Assembly: GCF_030378205.1 (NCBI RefSeq)
Contig: NZ_CP127385.1
Span: 4,504,001-4,568,000, forward strand
Origin: Bradyrhizobium sp. NP1
Lineage (GTDB): Bacteria > Pseudomonadota > Alphaproteobacteria > Rhizobiales > Xanthobacteraceae
DNA length: 64,000 bases
Direction: 5' to 3'
The notes below the pieces were generated by a model. It saw nothing but the letters and a program-made list of their open reading frames with translations, was not told where the DNA came from and did not search any database. The translations under genes were made by a program, and so were the position numbers. Below, one piece after another: positions 26,700-34,922 of the stretch (its first letter is position 1; the number at the start of each line of letters is the position of its first letter).

Positions 26700-28121
26700 A
26701 TGAAGACCATGACCGAGTACGCGAAGCGACGTCCTGCAAGCTTGCGGCGCGGCACCAGCGCCGTTGCCGGCCTTTTTCTGCTGCTGGCGCTGCCCCACGA
26801 CGCGACCTCGTTTCCGATCGACGGGGATCAGACGGTGCTGCCGGCGGGCAGTGAGCTCAACGAGGATGCGGACTACGTGCCGCACGAGATACTGCGTTCG
26901 GAATATAGCGGCGACCGCACCTCCTATGTGGTGGCGCTCGGCGATCTCGCCTTCAACTCGCCATCGATCCTCGGCGACGTCGCGCGCCGCGCCGGCATCA
27001 GTTGCGGCACATGCCACGTCGGCGGCGCGAGCAACGCCAGGCTGTTCATTCCCGGCCTGTCGACCCGACCCGGCACGTTCGACACCACCGGCGCGCTGTT
27101 CAACCCCAAGGCCGACAATCACGTGCTCGATCCGGTGCGGGTTCCGAGCCTGCGCGGCGCGCGCTACCTCGCGCCCTACGGACACGACGGCCGCACGGCG
27201 TCGCTCCGCGACTTCGTGCGCAACGTCATCGTCGGCGAGTTCGCCGGGCCTGAGCCGTCGCCGTCGACCCTCGACGCCATCGTCGCCTATGTCCAGGAGA
27301 TCGATTTCCTGCCCAACCCCAGGCTCGGCGACCGCGGTCGCCTCACCGCGACCGCGAACGAGGCCGAGCGCCGCGGCGAAGCCCTGTTCGCAAAGCCGTT
27401 TCCGCATGATCCAAATCTCAGCTGCGCCGGCTGTCACCCCGCGGCGGGCGCGTTCGTCGATCACCTGCAGCACGACATCGGCTCGGGCGGACTTCACAAG
27501 ACCCCCACCCTGCTCAACGCGAACTTCAACGCGCCCTATTTTCATGACGGCCGCTACGACAGCCTTGATCAGGTCGTCGATCATTTCGACCATGTCTACG
27601 AACTCGGGCTGTCGACGCAGGACCGCGGCGACCTCGTCGCCTATCTGCGCGCCGTCGGCGATGCGCGCCAGCCTTTCGACAGCGATGGCGTGACGACCCG
27701 CTTCAAGGACATCGACACTTTTTCGCTGCTACTCGGCCAGGCGATCACGGCGCGGGACCGCGATGCGATCAACCTTGCGGCCGAAACCCTGGGCGGCGAG
27801 TTCCGCGACCTTGCCGAACGGTTTCCCGACCACCGCGACACCGCGGTGACCGACGCGCTGGTCGAGCGCCGCATGGTCCGCGCGGCCGTGAAGGACGTGG
27901 TGATCAGCTTGCGCCGGATCGCCATGGCGGTTTCGGCCGGCGATCTCGACGCGGCCACCGCCGAATACAAGGTCTACTACGGCCTCACCTTTTCCAGGGC
28001 GATGCCGCTCTTGCGCGGCACCGAGCCGTGGTCGCTGTTCAATCCCACCGTGCGGGCGGCCCATGACGCCGAGCGGCGGCGGCTGCTGCGCGCGCCGGCG
28101 CAGGCGGAGCTGCAGCGATGA
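26700..28121 (+). CDS. Exported di-heme cytochrome c peroxidase/MauG-like protein
   Basis: This 473-residue protein has an N-terminal hydrophobic export signal (about 19-37). Heme c sites are CGTCH (102-106) and CAGCH (242-246). Two homologous halves each carry an APYxHDGR motif (LAPYGHDGRTASL and APYFHDGRYDSL), as in bacterial CCP/MauG proteins. A helical C-terminal region (about 345-473) is not part of the standard fold. The start at 26700 was chosen because an earlier frame adds only a short Pro/Arg tract. Its stop overlaps the imelysin start. It may oxidise a metal or a partner protein. Confidence 0.87.
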   Translation: MKTMTEYAKRRPASLRRGTSAVAGLFLLLALPHDATSFPIDGDQTVLPAGSELNEDADYVPHEILRSEYSGDRTSYVVALGDLAFNSPSILGDVARRAGISCGTCHVGGASNARLFIPGLSTRPGTFDTTGALFNPKADNHVLDPVRVPSLRGARYLAPYGHDGRTASLRDFVRNVIVGEFAGPEPSPSTLDAIVAYVQEIDFLPNPRLGDRGRLTATANEAERRGEALFAKPFPHDPNLSCAGCHPAAGAFVDHLQHDIGSGGLHKTPTLLNANFNAPYFHDGRYDSLDQVVDHFDHVYELGLSTQDRGDLVAYLRAVGDARQPFDSDGVTTRFKDIDTFSLLLGQAITARDRDAINLAAETLGGEFRDLAERFPDHRDTAVTDALVERRMVRAAVKDVVISLRRIAMAVSAGDLDAATAEYKVYYGLTFSRAMPLLRGTEPWSLFNPTVRAAHDAERRRLLRAPAQAELQR

Positions 28122-28936
28122 ACAGCGGAGACATCATGATGAAAGTCGCCGACTGCTGGATATGCCCGCTTCTGCTGGGCACGATCCTGGCGCTGGCCGT
28201 CGTGCCGCAGGCGGGTGCGGCGCCGCTCGAGGCCACCGCCGAGAGCTATCGGCACTACCTGATCGACGACATCGGCCAGACGCTCGCTGGCGCCCGTGCC
28301 CTGCGCGAGCGCCTTGCCGCCCACGACCTCGACGGCGCCCGCAAGGCCTGGATCGCGGCACGCACCGGCTGGGAGCGCTCGGAGGTCTTCACCAGCGGCT
28401 TCGTCCCCGAGCTTGATCAGCAGATCGACGCCTGGCCGAACGCCAGCCACGGCTTCCACGGCATCGAGGCCACGTTGTTCGGCGCGAGCCGCAGCACCGA
28501 TGCCGGCGCGGAAACCGACGCGCTGATTGCCCACCTCGCCGACCTCAAGGCGCAGCTCGACCATGTCGAACTCGCACCACAGCGCCTGCTCAACGGCATC
28601 GCGCGGCTGGCCTTCGAGATCGGCGGCAACAAAGCTGATGGCGGCGAGTCGCGGCTAAGCGGCACCTCGCTCAACGACATGCAAAGCAATGCCGACGGCA
28701 TCGCCCTCGCCTACCGGGTGGTCTTCGCCGACGCCATGGCGGCCGGCGATCCAAAGTTGGCCGCGGCGGCGCGCACCGCCATCGAGCAAGTGCAAGCGAC
28801 CGTCAAGATCTCCGACCTGCGCAATCTCGACGCCGACAAGCTGCGCGCCGGCAGCGAAGAGCTGATCGCGCTGCTGCAGACGGCCGCTCCCAAGATCGGC
28901 CTGGACAAGCCGACGCTCGAGGAAGGCGCCCGCTAG
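28118..28936 (+). CDS. Imelysin / EfeO-type (M75-like) periplasmic protein
   Basis: This 272-residue protein has a signal peptide (hydrophobic run about 18-35, ending AGAAP). It shows the imelysin/EfeO core: WIAARTGWERSEVF, then LDQQIDAWPN and HGFHGIEATLFG. The family's conserved GxHxxE-like motif appears here as HGFHGIE. Such proteins bind iron or copper or help its uptake. The ATG at 28118 overlaps the cytochrome stop (ATGA); the MM at 28136/28139 is an equally plausible start. Genetic coupling to a cytochrome suggests metal oxidation with uptake. Confidence 0.85.
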   Translation: MNSGDIMMKVADCWICPLLLGTILALAVVPQAGAAPLEATAESYRHYLIDDIGQTLAGARALRERLAAHDLDGARKAWIAARTGWERSEVFTSGFVPELDQQIDAWPNASHGFHGIEATLFGASRSTDAGAETDALIAHLADLKAQLDHVELAPQRLLNGIARLAFEIGGNKADGGESRLSGTSLNDMQSNADGIALAYRVVFADAMAAGDPKLAAAARTAIEQVQATVKISDLRNLDADKLRAGSEELIALLQTAAPKIGLDKPTLEEGAR

Positions 28937-28953
28937 GCTACGTCGGCCGCGGG

Positions 28954-30123
28954 CTACTTCACCGGCTCCAGCACCGAGACGTAGTTGGCGACCGCGGCAC
29001 CGCCCATGTTGAAGATGCCGGCGATTTTGGCATCCTTGATCTGCATGCCCTCGGGCGCCTGGCCTGCAAGCTGCATCGCCGTCATCACATGCATGGAGAC
29101 GCCGGTCGCGCCGATCGGGTGACCCTTGGCCTTCAGGCCGCCGGACGGATTGACCGGCAGCTTGCCGCCCTTCTGGGTCCAGCCTTCCAGGATCGCGCGA
29201 GCGCCCTGCCCCTTCGGCGTCAGCCCCATCGCTTCATATTCGATCAATTCCGCAATGGTGAAGCAGTCATGGGTCTCGACAAAGGAGAGATCGGTGAGCG
29301 CAACGCCCGCCTTTTCCAGCGCGCGCTGCCACGCCACCGTGCAGCCTTCGAACTGCAGGATGTCGCGCTTCGACATCGGCAGGAAATCCTGCGCGTGCGC
29401 GGTGGCGCGGAAGCTGATCGCCTTGCCCATGCCCTTTGCGGTCTCGGCATCGGTCAAGACCAGCGCCGCGGCGCCATCCGACACCAGCGAGCAGTCGGTG
29501 CGCTTCAGGGGGCCGGCGACGTAAGGGTTCTTCTCGCTCTCGGAGCGGCAGAAGTCGAAGCCGAAATCCTTGCGCATCTGCGCATAGGGATTGGCGACGC
29601 CGTTCTTGTGGTTCTTCGCCGCGATCATCGCCAGCGCATCGGACTGGTCGCCATATTTCTGGAAGTAGCCCTGCGCGATCTTGCCGAACACGCCGGCAAA
29701 GCCGCCGACCGTGTCGCCGTCCTCAGGCAGATACGAGGCTTTCAGCAGGTTGCGGCCGATCTCGGGGCCGGGCGTCCGGGTCATCTGCTCGACGCCGACC
29801 ACCAGCACGACCTTGGCCGCGCCGGCCGCGATCGCGCGGATGCCCTGGTGCACGGCGGCCGATCCGGTGGCGCAGGCGTTTTCCACCCGGGTCGCCGGCT
29901 TGAAGCGCAGATGCGGATCGGCCTGCAGCACCAGCGAAGCCGTAAAGTCCTGCGGGGAGAAGCCGGCATTGAAATGGCCGAGCACGATCTCGTCGACATC
30001 GGCGGCGGCAATGCCGGCATCCGCCAGCGCCTCATTGGCAACCTTCACCACCAGGCTTTCGACGGTTTCGGTATCGAATTTCCCGAACGGCGTATGCGCC
30101 CATCCGACAATGCTCGCTGTCAT
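28954..30123 (-). CDS. Thiolase (acetyl-CoA acetyltransferase, SCP-x-like)
   Basis: This 389-residue thiolase retains the nucleophilic Cys in VENACATGSAAVHQG (about residue 84). It also has THDCFTIAELIEYEAMGL, NPSGGLKAKGHPIGATG and a FNMGGAAVANYVS C-terminus. It should be catalytically competent, in contrast to the Cys-less protein at 16150. It is convergent with the imelysin cassette. It lies 56 bases downstream of the KDPG aldolase gene on the same strand, so read-through from the sugar operon is possible but a functional link is not obvious. Confidence 0.88.
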   Translation of the reverse strand: MTASIVGWAHTPFGKFDTETVESLVVKVANEALADAGIAAADVDEIVLGHFNAGFSPQDFTASLVLQADPHLRFKPATRVENACATGSAAVHQGIRAIAAGAAKVVLVVGVEQMTRTPGPEIGRNLLKASYLPEDGDTVGGFAGVFGKIAQGYFQKYGDQSDALAMIAAKNHKNGVANPYAQMRKDFGFDFCRSESEKNPYVAGPLKRTDCSLVSDGAAALVLTDAETAKGMGKAISFRATAHAQDFLPMSKRDILQFEGCTVAWQRALEKAGVALTDLSFVETHDCFTIAELIEYEAMGLTPKGQGARAILEGWTQKGGKLPVNPSGGLKAKGHPIGATGVSMHVMTAMQLAGQAPEGMQIKDAKIAGIFNMGGAAVANYVSVLEPVK

Positions 30124-30179
30124 GGCTATGTCTCCGTTGATCCCATTTGGTCCCGTTCTAGCCTATCGGAAAGAGGACT

Positions 30180-30824
30180 TCACGCCGCTTTCGCCGATTT
30201 GACCGCCCGCTGGCACAAGGCGGTTATGCCACTCCAGTTGCCTGCCTTGATGTCCGCGGCCTGGCACAGCCAGGAACCGCCGACCGCGACCACATTGGGC
30301 TCGGCGAGCCACGCGGCCGCGTTGCTCTCGCCAATGCCGCCGGTCGGGCAGAAGCGGACCTGCGGGAAAGGCCCCGCCAAGGCGCGCAGTGCCTTGATAC
30401 CGCCGGCCGGCTCGGCCGGAAAGAACTTGACGAGGTCGAAGCCGGCGGCGAGCGCGCCCATCACATCGGAGGCGGTGGCGATCCCCGGCGCGAACGGCAG
30501 GCGGCTCGCGGCGGCCGCGCTCAGGAGGTCCGGCGTGGCGCCGGGACTGATGCCGAAGCGGGCGCCGAGTGCCTCGGCGCGGGCGAGATCGTCAGGGTTG
30601 AGAATGGTGCCGATGCCGACGATCGCCTCCGGCACATCAGCGATGATGGCCTTGGCGGCTTCGACCGCGACCGGCGTTCGCAGCGTCACTTCGAGCGTGC
30701 GGACGCCGCCCGCGACCATGGCGCGCGCCAAGGGCACGGCATCCTCCAGCCGCTCGATCGTCAGCACCGGCACGATGCGGGCCGATCTGAACAAGGCTGC
30801 GAGCTTGTCCTGCTTGCTGGTCAT
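30180..30824 (-). CDS. eda: 2-dehydro-3-deoxy-6-phosphogluconate (KDPG/KDPGal) aldolase
   Basis: This 214-residue class I aldolase cleaves KDPG-type phosphosugar acids to pyruvate and glyceraldehyde 3-phosphate. The Schiff-base Lys is in DLVKFFPAEPAGG. ISPGATPDLL and TLEVTLRTP supply the phosphate and acid-base regions. The start at 30824 overlaps the kinase stop (ATGA), placing it as the next step after the KDG kinase. The longer frame upstream is spurious. Which epimer it uses cannot be told from sequence. Confidence 0.9.
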   Translation of the reverse strand: MTSKQDKLAALFRSARIVPVLTIERLEDAVPLARAMVAGGVRTLEVTLRTPVAVEAAKAIIADVPEAIVGIGTILNPDDLARAEALGARFGISPGATPDLLSAAAASRLPFAPGIATASDVMGALAAGFDLVKFFPAEPAGGIKALRALAGPFPQVRFCPTGGIGESNAAAWLAEPNVVAVGGSWLCQAADIKAGNWSGITALCQRAVKSAKAA

Positions 30825-31753
30825 GACGAAACCTCGCGACGGGGAACGGGAGTTGCCGGCATCGCCGAACGCGGAATGATCGCGCCGGGATGGCACACCA
30901 CGACGCCCGCGAGCCGGTGGCCGGCGCGGGCGGCCTCGACCGGGCTCTCGCCGGCCAGCCGCGCCGCGAGATAGGCGGCGGCGAAACTGTCGCCGGCCGC
31001 CGTGGTGTCGACCACCGGCGCAGTCACCGGCTCGGCCGCGATCCGGCGCGAGGCGCCCTCGAAACGCAGGAGGCTCGCGGGCTCGGCAAGCCGCAGCACC
31101 GCCTCGCCCGCTCCGATCCGCGCCAGCAGCGCGTCTGCACTCTCAGCCGGATAGAGCGCCGCGAGATCGTCGGCCGAGGCCAGCACGATGTCGGCGGCCT
31201 GGAACGCTTCTTCAAAGACGCGCCGCGCAATGTCGAGATCGGGCCAGCCGCGGGCACGGAAGTTGGTGTCGAAGACGATGCGGGCACCCTGCCGTCGCGC
31301 GCGCCCCAGCGCCTCCACGAGGCGCGCCCGCGCGGGCCCGGCAAAGATCGACAGCGTGATCGCCGAGAAATAGACCAGCGAATAATCGGACAGCGATTGC
31401 AGCAGGGACGCGGTCTCGGGCAGATCGAGCAGGCTTCGCGCCGCCGCGCTCTCGCGCCAGTGGAAGAAGCGGCGCTCACCCTTGCCGTCGGTCTCGATCA
31501 GATAGAGGCCGGGCAGCCTGCCCTTGAGCCGCGCGACCTTGCCGACGCCGATGCCCTCCGCCGCCCAGCCCGCGATCATCTCGTCGCTCAAGGGATCGTC
31601 GCCGAGCGCCGTGATGTAGTCGACGGCGACGCCGAGCCGGGCGAGATAGACCGCGGTGTTGAGCGTGTCGCCGCCGAAGCCCCGGGAGTAGCGGCCCCCG
31701 CCCGCCGGCTTCAGCTCGATCATGCACTCGCCGATGCTGGCAACACGGATCAT
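30821..31753 (-). CDS. kdgK: 2-keto-3-deoxygluconate-type sugar kinase (PfkB family)
   Basis: This 310-residue ribokinase-fold enzyme phosphorylates 2-keto-3-deoxy sugar acids. The first PfkB signature region is GGGRYSRGFGGDTLNTAVYLARLG. The second is DTTAAGDSFAAAYLA, which holds the catalytic Asp. It overlaps the aldolase start and follows the DenD-like gene by 39 bases, so it is part of the sugar-acid operon. The gene symbol reflects context; a related keto-deoxy acid could be the real substrate. Confidence 0.87.
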   Translation of the reverse strand: MIRVASIGECMIELKPAGGGRYSRGFGGDTLNTAVYLARLGVAVDYITALGDDPLSDEMIAGWAAEGIGVGKVARLKGRLPGLYLIETDGKGERRFFHWRESAAARSLLDLPETASLLQSLSDYSLVYFSAITLSIFAGPARARLVEALGRARRQGARIVFDTNFRARGWPDLDIARRVFEEAFQAADIVLASADDLAALYPAESADALLARIGAGEAVLRLAEPASLLRFEGASRRIAAEPVTAPVVDTTAAGDSFAAAYLAARLAGESPVEAARAGHRLAGVVVCHPGAIIPRSAMPATPVPRREVSS

Positions 31754-31792
31754 GCTGCGACCTGATCAGTAGACCTGGATCAGTTGACTGGA

Positions 31793-32779
31793 TCAGTTGA
31801 CGAATTGGCCGCCGAGCTCGTCCTCGATGTGGATGCGGATGATGTCGTCGAACGTCTGCTCGGCCGTGGTGAAGCCGAGCTCACGCGCCCGCCTGGCCGC
31901 GAAATTGCGCGGCCAGCCGTCGACGATGCCCATGATGAAGGGATCGGGCACCCGCTTGATGCGCGCGGCCACCTTCTCGCCGGCGACGCGCTTCAACGCC
32001 GCGATCTGCTCGCCGACGGTTGCCGACAGCCCGGGCATGGTGAGGTTGCGGCGCGCCCCGACCGTGGCCAGGTCCATGGTCCCGGCATGGAGCAGGAAGC
32101 CGACCGCCGAGCGCGGCGTCGCGTGCCAGTGACGGACGTCCTCGGAGACCGGCAGCACCGCCTCCTTGCCCGCGAGCGGCTCGCGCAGGATGTTGGAGAA
32201 GAAGCCGGACGCCGCCTTGTTCGGCAGGCCGGGACGGATGCAGATGGTCGGCAGGCGGATGCCGATGCCATCGAGGAAGCCGCGGCGGGAATAGTCGGCC
32301 AGCAGCAGCTCGCCAATCGCCTTCTGGGTGCCGTAGCTGAGCAGCGGCGTGTGGAAGAACTCGTCGCCGATCGCTTCCGGAAACGGCGCGCCGAACACCG
32401 CGATCGAGGACGTGAACACGACGCGCGGCTTGTAGCCGCCGCCGGCAAGCCTGATCGCATCGAGCAGCATCCGCGTGCCGTCGAGGTTGATGCGGTAGCC
32501 CTTGTCGAAATCAAGCTCGGCCTCGCCAGAGACGATGGCGGCGAGATGGAAGATCACGTCGGGACGGCCGGCGATCAGCTTTTCGGCCGCTCCCGGCACG
32601 GCGAAATCACCGGCGAGGACCTCGACCGGAAAACCTGTCTTCTCAGGTCTTGCCGGCGCCACCACATCGTGCAGCGTCAGGCGGCTGATCTCGCTTTTGC
32701 CAAGCCGGCCGTCGCGCAACAGCCGATCAACCAGCTTGCGGCCGACCATGCCGGCGGCGCCCAGGACCAGAACGTGCAA
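31793..32779 (-). CDS. D-erythronate dehydrogenase-like NAD-dependent epimerase/dehydratase (DenD-type)
   Basis: This 328-residue extended-SDR has the Rossmann motif LGAAGMVG at the N-terminus and the catalytic Tyr/Lys in SYGTQKAIGELL. IRPGLPNKAASGFF and HWHATPRSAVGFLLHA are typical of DenD proteins. The best start is TTG at 32779, preceded by AAGGAGAAG at a good distance; no ATG fits. DenD normally oxidises D-erythronate at C2. Here it is in an operon with a sugar ABC transporter, KDG kinase and KDPG aldolase, so another sugar acid is possible. Confidence 0.82.
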   Translation of the reverse strand: MHVLVLGAAGMVGRKLVDRLLRDGRLGKSEISRLTLHDVVAPARPEKTGFPVEVLAGDFAVPGAAEKLIAGRPDVIFHLAAIVSGEAELDFDKGYRINLDGTRMLLDAIRLAGGGYKPRVVFTSSIAVFGAPFPEAIGDEFFHTPLLSYGTQKAIGELLLADYSRRGFLDGIGIRLPTICIRPGLPNKAASGFFSNILREPLAGKEAVLPVSEDVRHWHATPRSAVGFLLHAGTMDLATVGARRNLTMPGLSATVGEQIAALKRVAGEKVAARIKRVPDPFIMGIVDGWPRNFAARRARELGFTTAEQTFDDIIRIHIEDELGGQFVN

Positions 32780-32832
32780 GAGCCTTCTCCTTTTTGTTTC
32801 TTTGCTTTTCTTCGCGACGAAGCAGCGCGCGC

Positions 32833-33741
32833 TTATTCCTTCACGGCGCCGGTCATCGCCGACACATAATGCTCGACGAAGAAGGCGTAAAGGATCACGA
32901 GCGGCAGCGAGCCGACCAGCGCGCCCGCCATCAGCGAGCCCCATTTGTAGATGTCGCCGTCGACGAACTCGTTGACGATCGCGACCGGCACCGTCTTGTT
33001 CGGCGTCGACTGCAGGAAGGTCAGCGCGTAGATGAACTCGTTCCAGCACAGCGTGAAGGAGAAGATGAAGGCCGAGATCAGGCCGGGGATCGCGAGCGGC
33101 ACCACGATCTTGACCAGGATCTGCCAGCGGCTGGCGCCGTCGATCAGCGCGCATTCCTCGAGCTCGAAGGGGATCGTCTTGAAGTAGCCCATCAGCAGCC
33201 AGGTCGAGAATGGAATGAGCAGCGTCGGGTAGACCAGGATCAGCGACAGCGGCGAGTCGAACAGGCCGTAGGCCTGGATCACCGAGGCCAGCGGGATAAA
33301 CAGGATCGAGGGCGGCACGAGATAGGCGAAGAAGATCAGGATGCCGACCGCGTCCGCGCCGCGGAAGCGCAGCCGCACGATGGCGTAGGCCGCGAGCACG
33401 CTGGCGACGATCGAGAGCGTGGTGGCGCCGACCGCGACATACATCGTGTTCCAGAGCCAGCGCGGATACTCCGTCTCGAACAGCAGCTTGCTGATGTGCT
33501 TGAAGGTCGGATGCACAACCCAGAACGGGTTGTACTTCTCCATGTCGATGAGCTGCTCGTCCGGTTTGATCGAGGTCAGCCCCATCCAGTAGAACGGGAA
33601 CAGCAGCACGAACAGGATGACGAACAGCGGCAGATAGAGCGTGACGAGGCGCCGCGGCAGCGACTCCAGGTAGCTCATGCCTTCGGTGTCGTCGCCCGCG
33701 GCGGATGATGCGGCTTTGGTCTGCAACACGGAATCAGTCAT
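32833..33741 (-). CDS. Sugar ABC transporter permease (MalG-like, CUT1)
   Basis: This 302-residue inner-membrane protein has six predicted helices. The cytoplasmic EAA loop EECALIDGASRWQILVKIV and the following VPLAIPG contact the ATPase. The start at 33741 has AAGGAGGCG 3 bases upstream. The first 40 bases repeat the end of the upstream permease gene (33824-33862), evidence of a small duplication. It pairs with the MalF-like permease, the binding protein and the ATPase to import a sugar or sugar acid. Confidence 0.9.
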   Translation of the reverse strand: MTDSVLQTKAASSAAGDDTEGMSYLESLPRRLVTLYLPLFVILFVLLFPFYWMGLTSIKPDEQLIDMEKYNPFWVVHPTFKHISKLLFETEYPRWLWNTMYVAVGATTLSIVASVLAAYAIVRLRFRGADAVGILIFFAYLVPPSILFIPLASVIQAYGLFDSPLSLILVYPTLLIPFSTWLLMGYFKTIPFELEECALIDGASRWQILVKIVVPLAIPGLISAFIFSFTLCWNEFIYALTFLQSTPNKTVPVAIVNEFVDGDIYKWGSLMAGALVGSLPLVILYAFFVEHYVSAMTGAVKE

Positions 33742-33862
33742 TGCCGCCTCCTTGCTGCCACTTGCGGCAGCGCGCGCGAGGCCTGCCTCGTTCGCGCAAA
33801 CAAGATGACGCAGCGACCCGCAGATCAGTCATTGCTGCCCCCTTGCTGCCACTTGCGGCGCT
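33733..33862. repeat. Near-identical direct repeat at the permease-permease junction
   Basis: A segment of about 39 bases (33733-33771) is repeated at 33824-33862, 91 bases apart. The two copies differ at only about five positions. One encodes the end of the upstream permease (RRKWQQGGSND-stop); the other contains the ribosome site and start of the downstream permease. The spacer carries TTCGCGCAAACAAGATG, similar to the core of the palindromic repeat at 40643-40720. Confidence 0.7.
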
Positions 33863-34784
33863 GCATGCCGAACCAGGAAATCGTGATCGCGGCGAGCAGG
33901 AACGGGATCATCGCGGTCGCGATCGCAGCACCCTCGCCGAGCCGCCCGCTGATGATGCCGCGCTGGTAGCTGAGCGTCGCCATCAGATGCGTGGCGTTGA
34001 CCGGCCCGCCGCGCGTCAGCGCCCAGATCAACTGGAAATCGGTGAAGGTGAACAGCACCGAGAAGGTCATCACCACGGCGATGATCGGGGTCAGCAAGGG
34101 ATAGGTGATGTAGCGGAAGCGCTGCCAGTTGGTGGCGCCGTCAAGGGTCGCGGCCTCGTAGAGCGAAGGCGACACCGTCTGCAGGCCCGCGAGCAGCGTG
34201 ATCGCCACGAACGGCACGCCGCGCCAGATGTTGGCGATGATGACGCTGGCGCGCGCCCATTGGGCATCGCCGAGGAAATTGATGTTGTGATTGATCAGGC
34301 CGAGCTTGATCAGCGACCAGGAGATGATCGAGAACTGCGCGTCATAGATCCACCAGAACGCGATCGCCGAGAGCACGGTCGGCACGATGAAGGGGATCAG
34401 CACGATGGCGCGGATCATCGCCTTGAACGGCATGTGGCGATTGAGCAGGAGCGCGAGATAAAGCCCGATCGCGAATTTGATCGCGCTGGCAACCAGGGTG
34501 TAGAGCAGCGTGTTGAACACCGAGAGCCAGAAGATCGCGTCGTCCCACAGCCACTCGTAGTTCTCCAGCCCGACGAAGATGCCGCCGCGGCCGATCCGCT
34601 CGTCGGTGAAGCTCATCCAGACGCCGAGGCCGAGCGGATAGGCGAGGAACAGGATCAGGAAGGCCGCCGCGGGCAGCATGAACCAGATCGCGATCCAGTT
34701 TCGGTTGGTCTGAAGCCGCGACCACAGCGAAGGCTCGCCGGTGGCGACGCCGCGGACCGGCATCGAGGTCTGAACGGTGCTCAT
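33825..34784 (-). CDS. Sugar ABC transporter permease (MalF-like, CUT1)
   Basis: This 319-residue permease has a cytoplasmic N-terminus (about 30 residues) and six helices. Its EAA-type loop is SLYEAATLDGATNWQRFRYI, followed by TYPLLTPI. The stop overlaps what would have been the start of the next permease (ATGACTGA), but that start now lies 84 bases downstream after the duplication. A 138-base gap with hairpins separates it from the binding-protein gene upstream. Confidence 0.9.
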   Translation of the reverse strand: MSTVQTSMPVRGVATGEPSLWSRLQTNRNWIAIWFMLPAAAFLILFLAYPLGLGVWMSFTDERIGRGGIFVGLENYEWLWDDAIFWLSVFNTLLYTLVASAIKFAIGLYLALLLNRHMPFKAMIRAIVLIPFIVPTVLSAIAFWWIYDAQFSIISWSLIKLGLINHNINFLGDAQWARASVIIANIWRGVPFVAITLLAGLQTVSPSLYEAATLDGATNWQRFRYITYPLLTPIIAVVMTFSVLFTFTDFQLIWALTRGGPVNATHLMATLSYQRGIISGRLGEGAAIATAMIPFLLAAITISWFGMQRRKWQQGGSND

Positions 34785-34807
34785 TCGAACTCCAAATCAA
34801 GCTGCGC

Positions 34808-34912
34808 CGCCCGGCCGGACCGACCGGGCGTCGCCTTGCTGTTTGCGCCGGAGCGCGGTGCGGCCGATCGCCGCCGCGCCCAGCTTTCACCGACCGGAAC
34901 GAGCCCGGTCGG
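34808..34912 (-). other. Two hairpins downstream of the sugar-binding-protein gene
   Basis: A perfect 8-bp stem with 7-base loop, CCGACCGG/CCGGTCGG (34890-34912), starts 10 bases after the stop of the binding-protein gene. A second 7-bp stem, CGCCCGG/CCGGGCG, lies at 34808-34830. No T-run follows either, so they are more likely mRNA-stabilising or attenuating structures than full terminators. Such structures after ABC binding-protein genes often raise binding-protein yield over the permeases. Confidence 0.5.
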
Positions 34913-34922
34913 GCCGCCGCCG

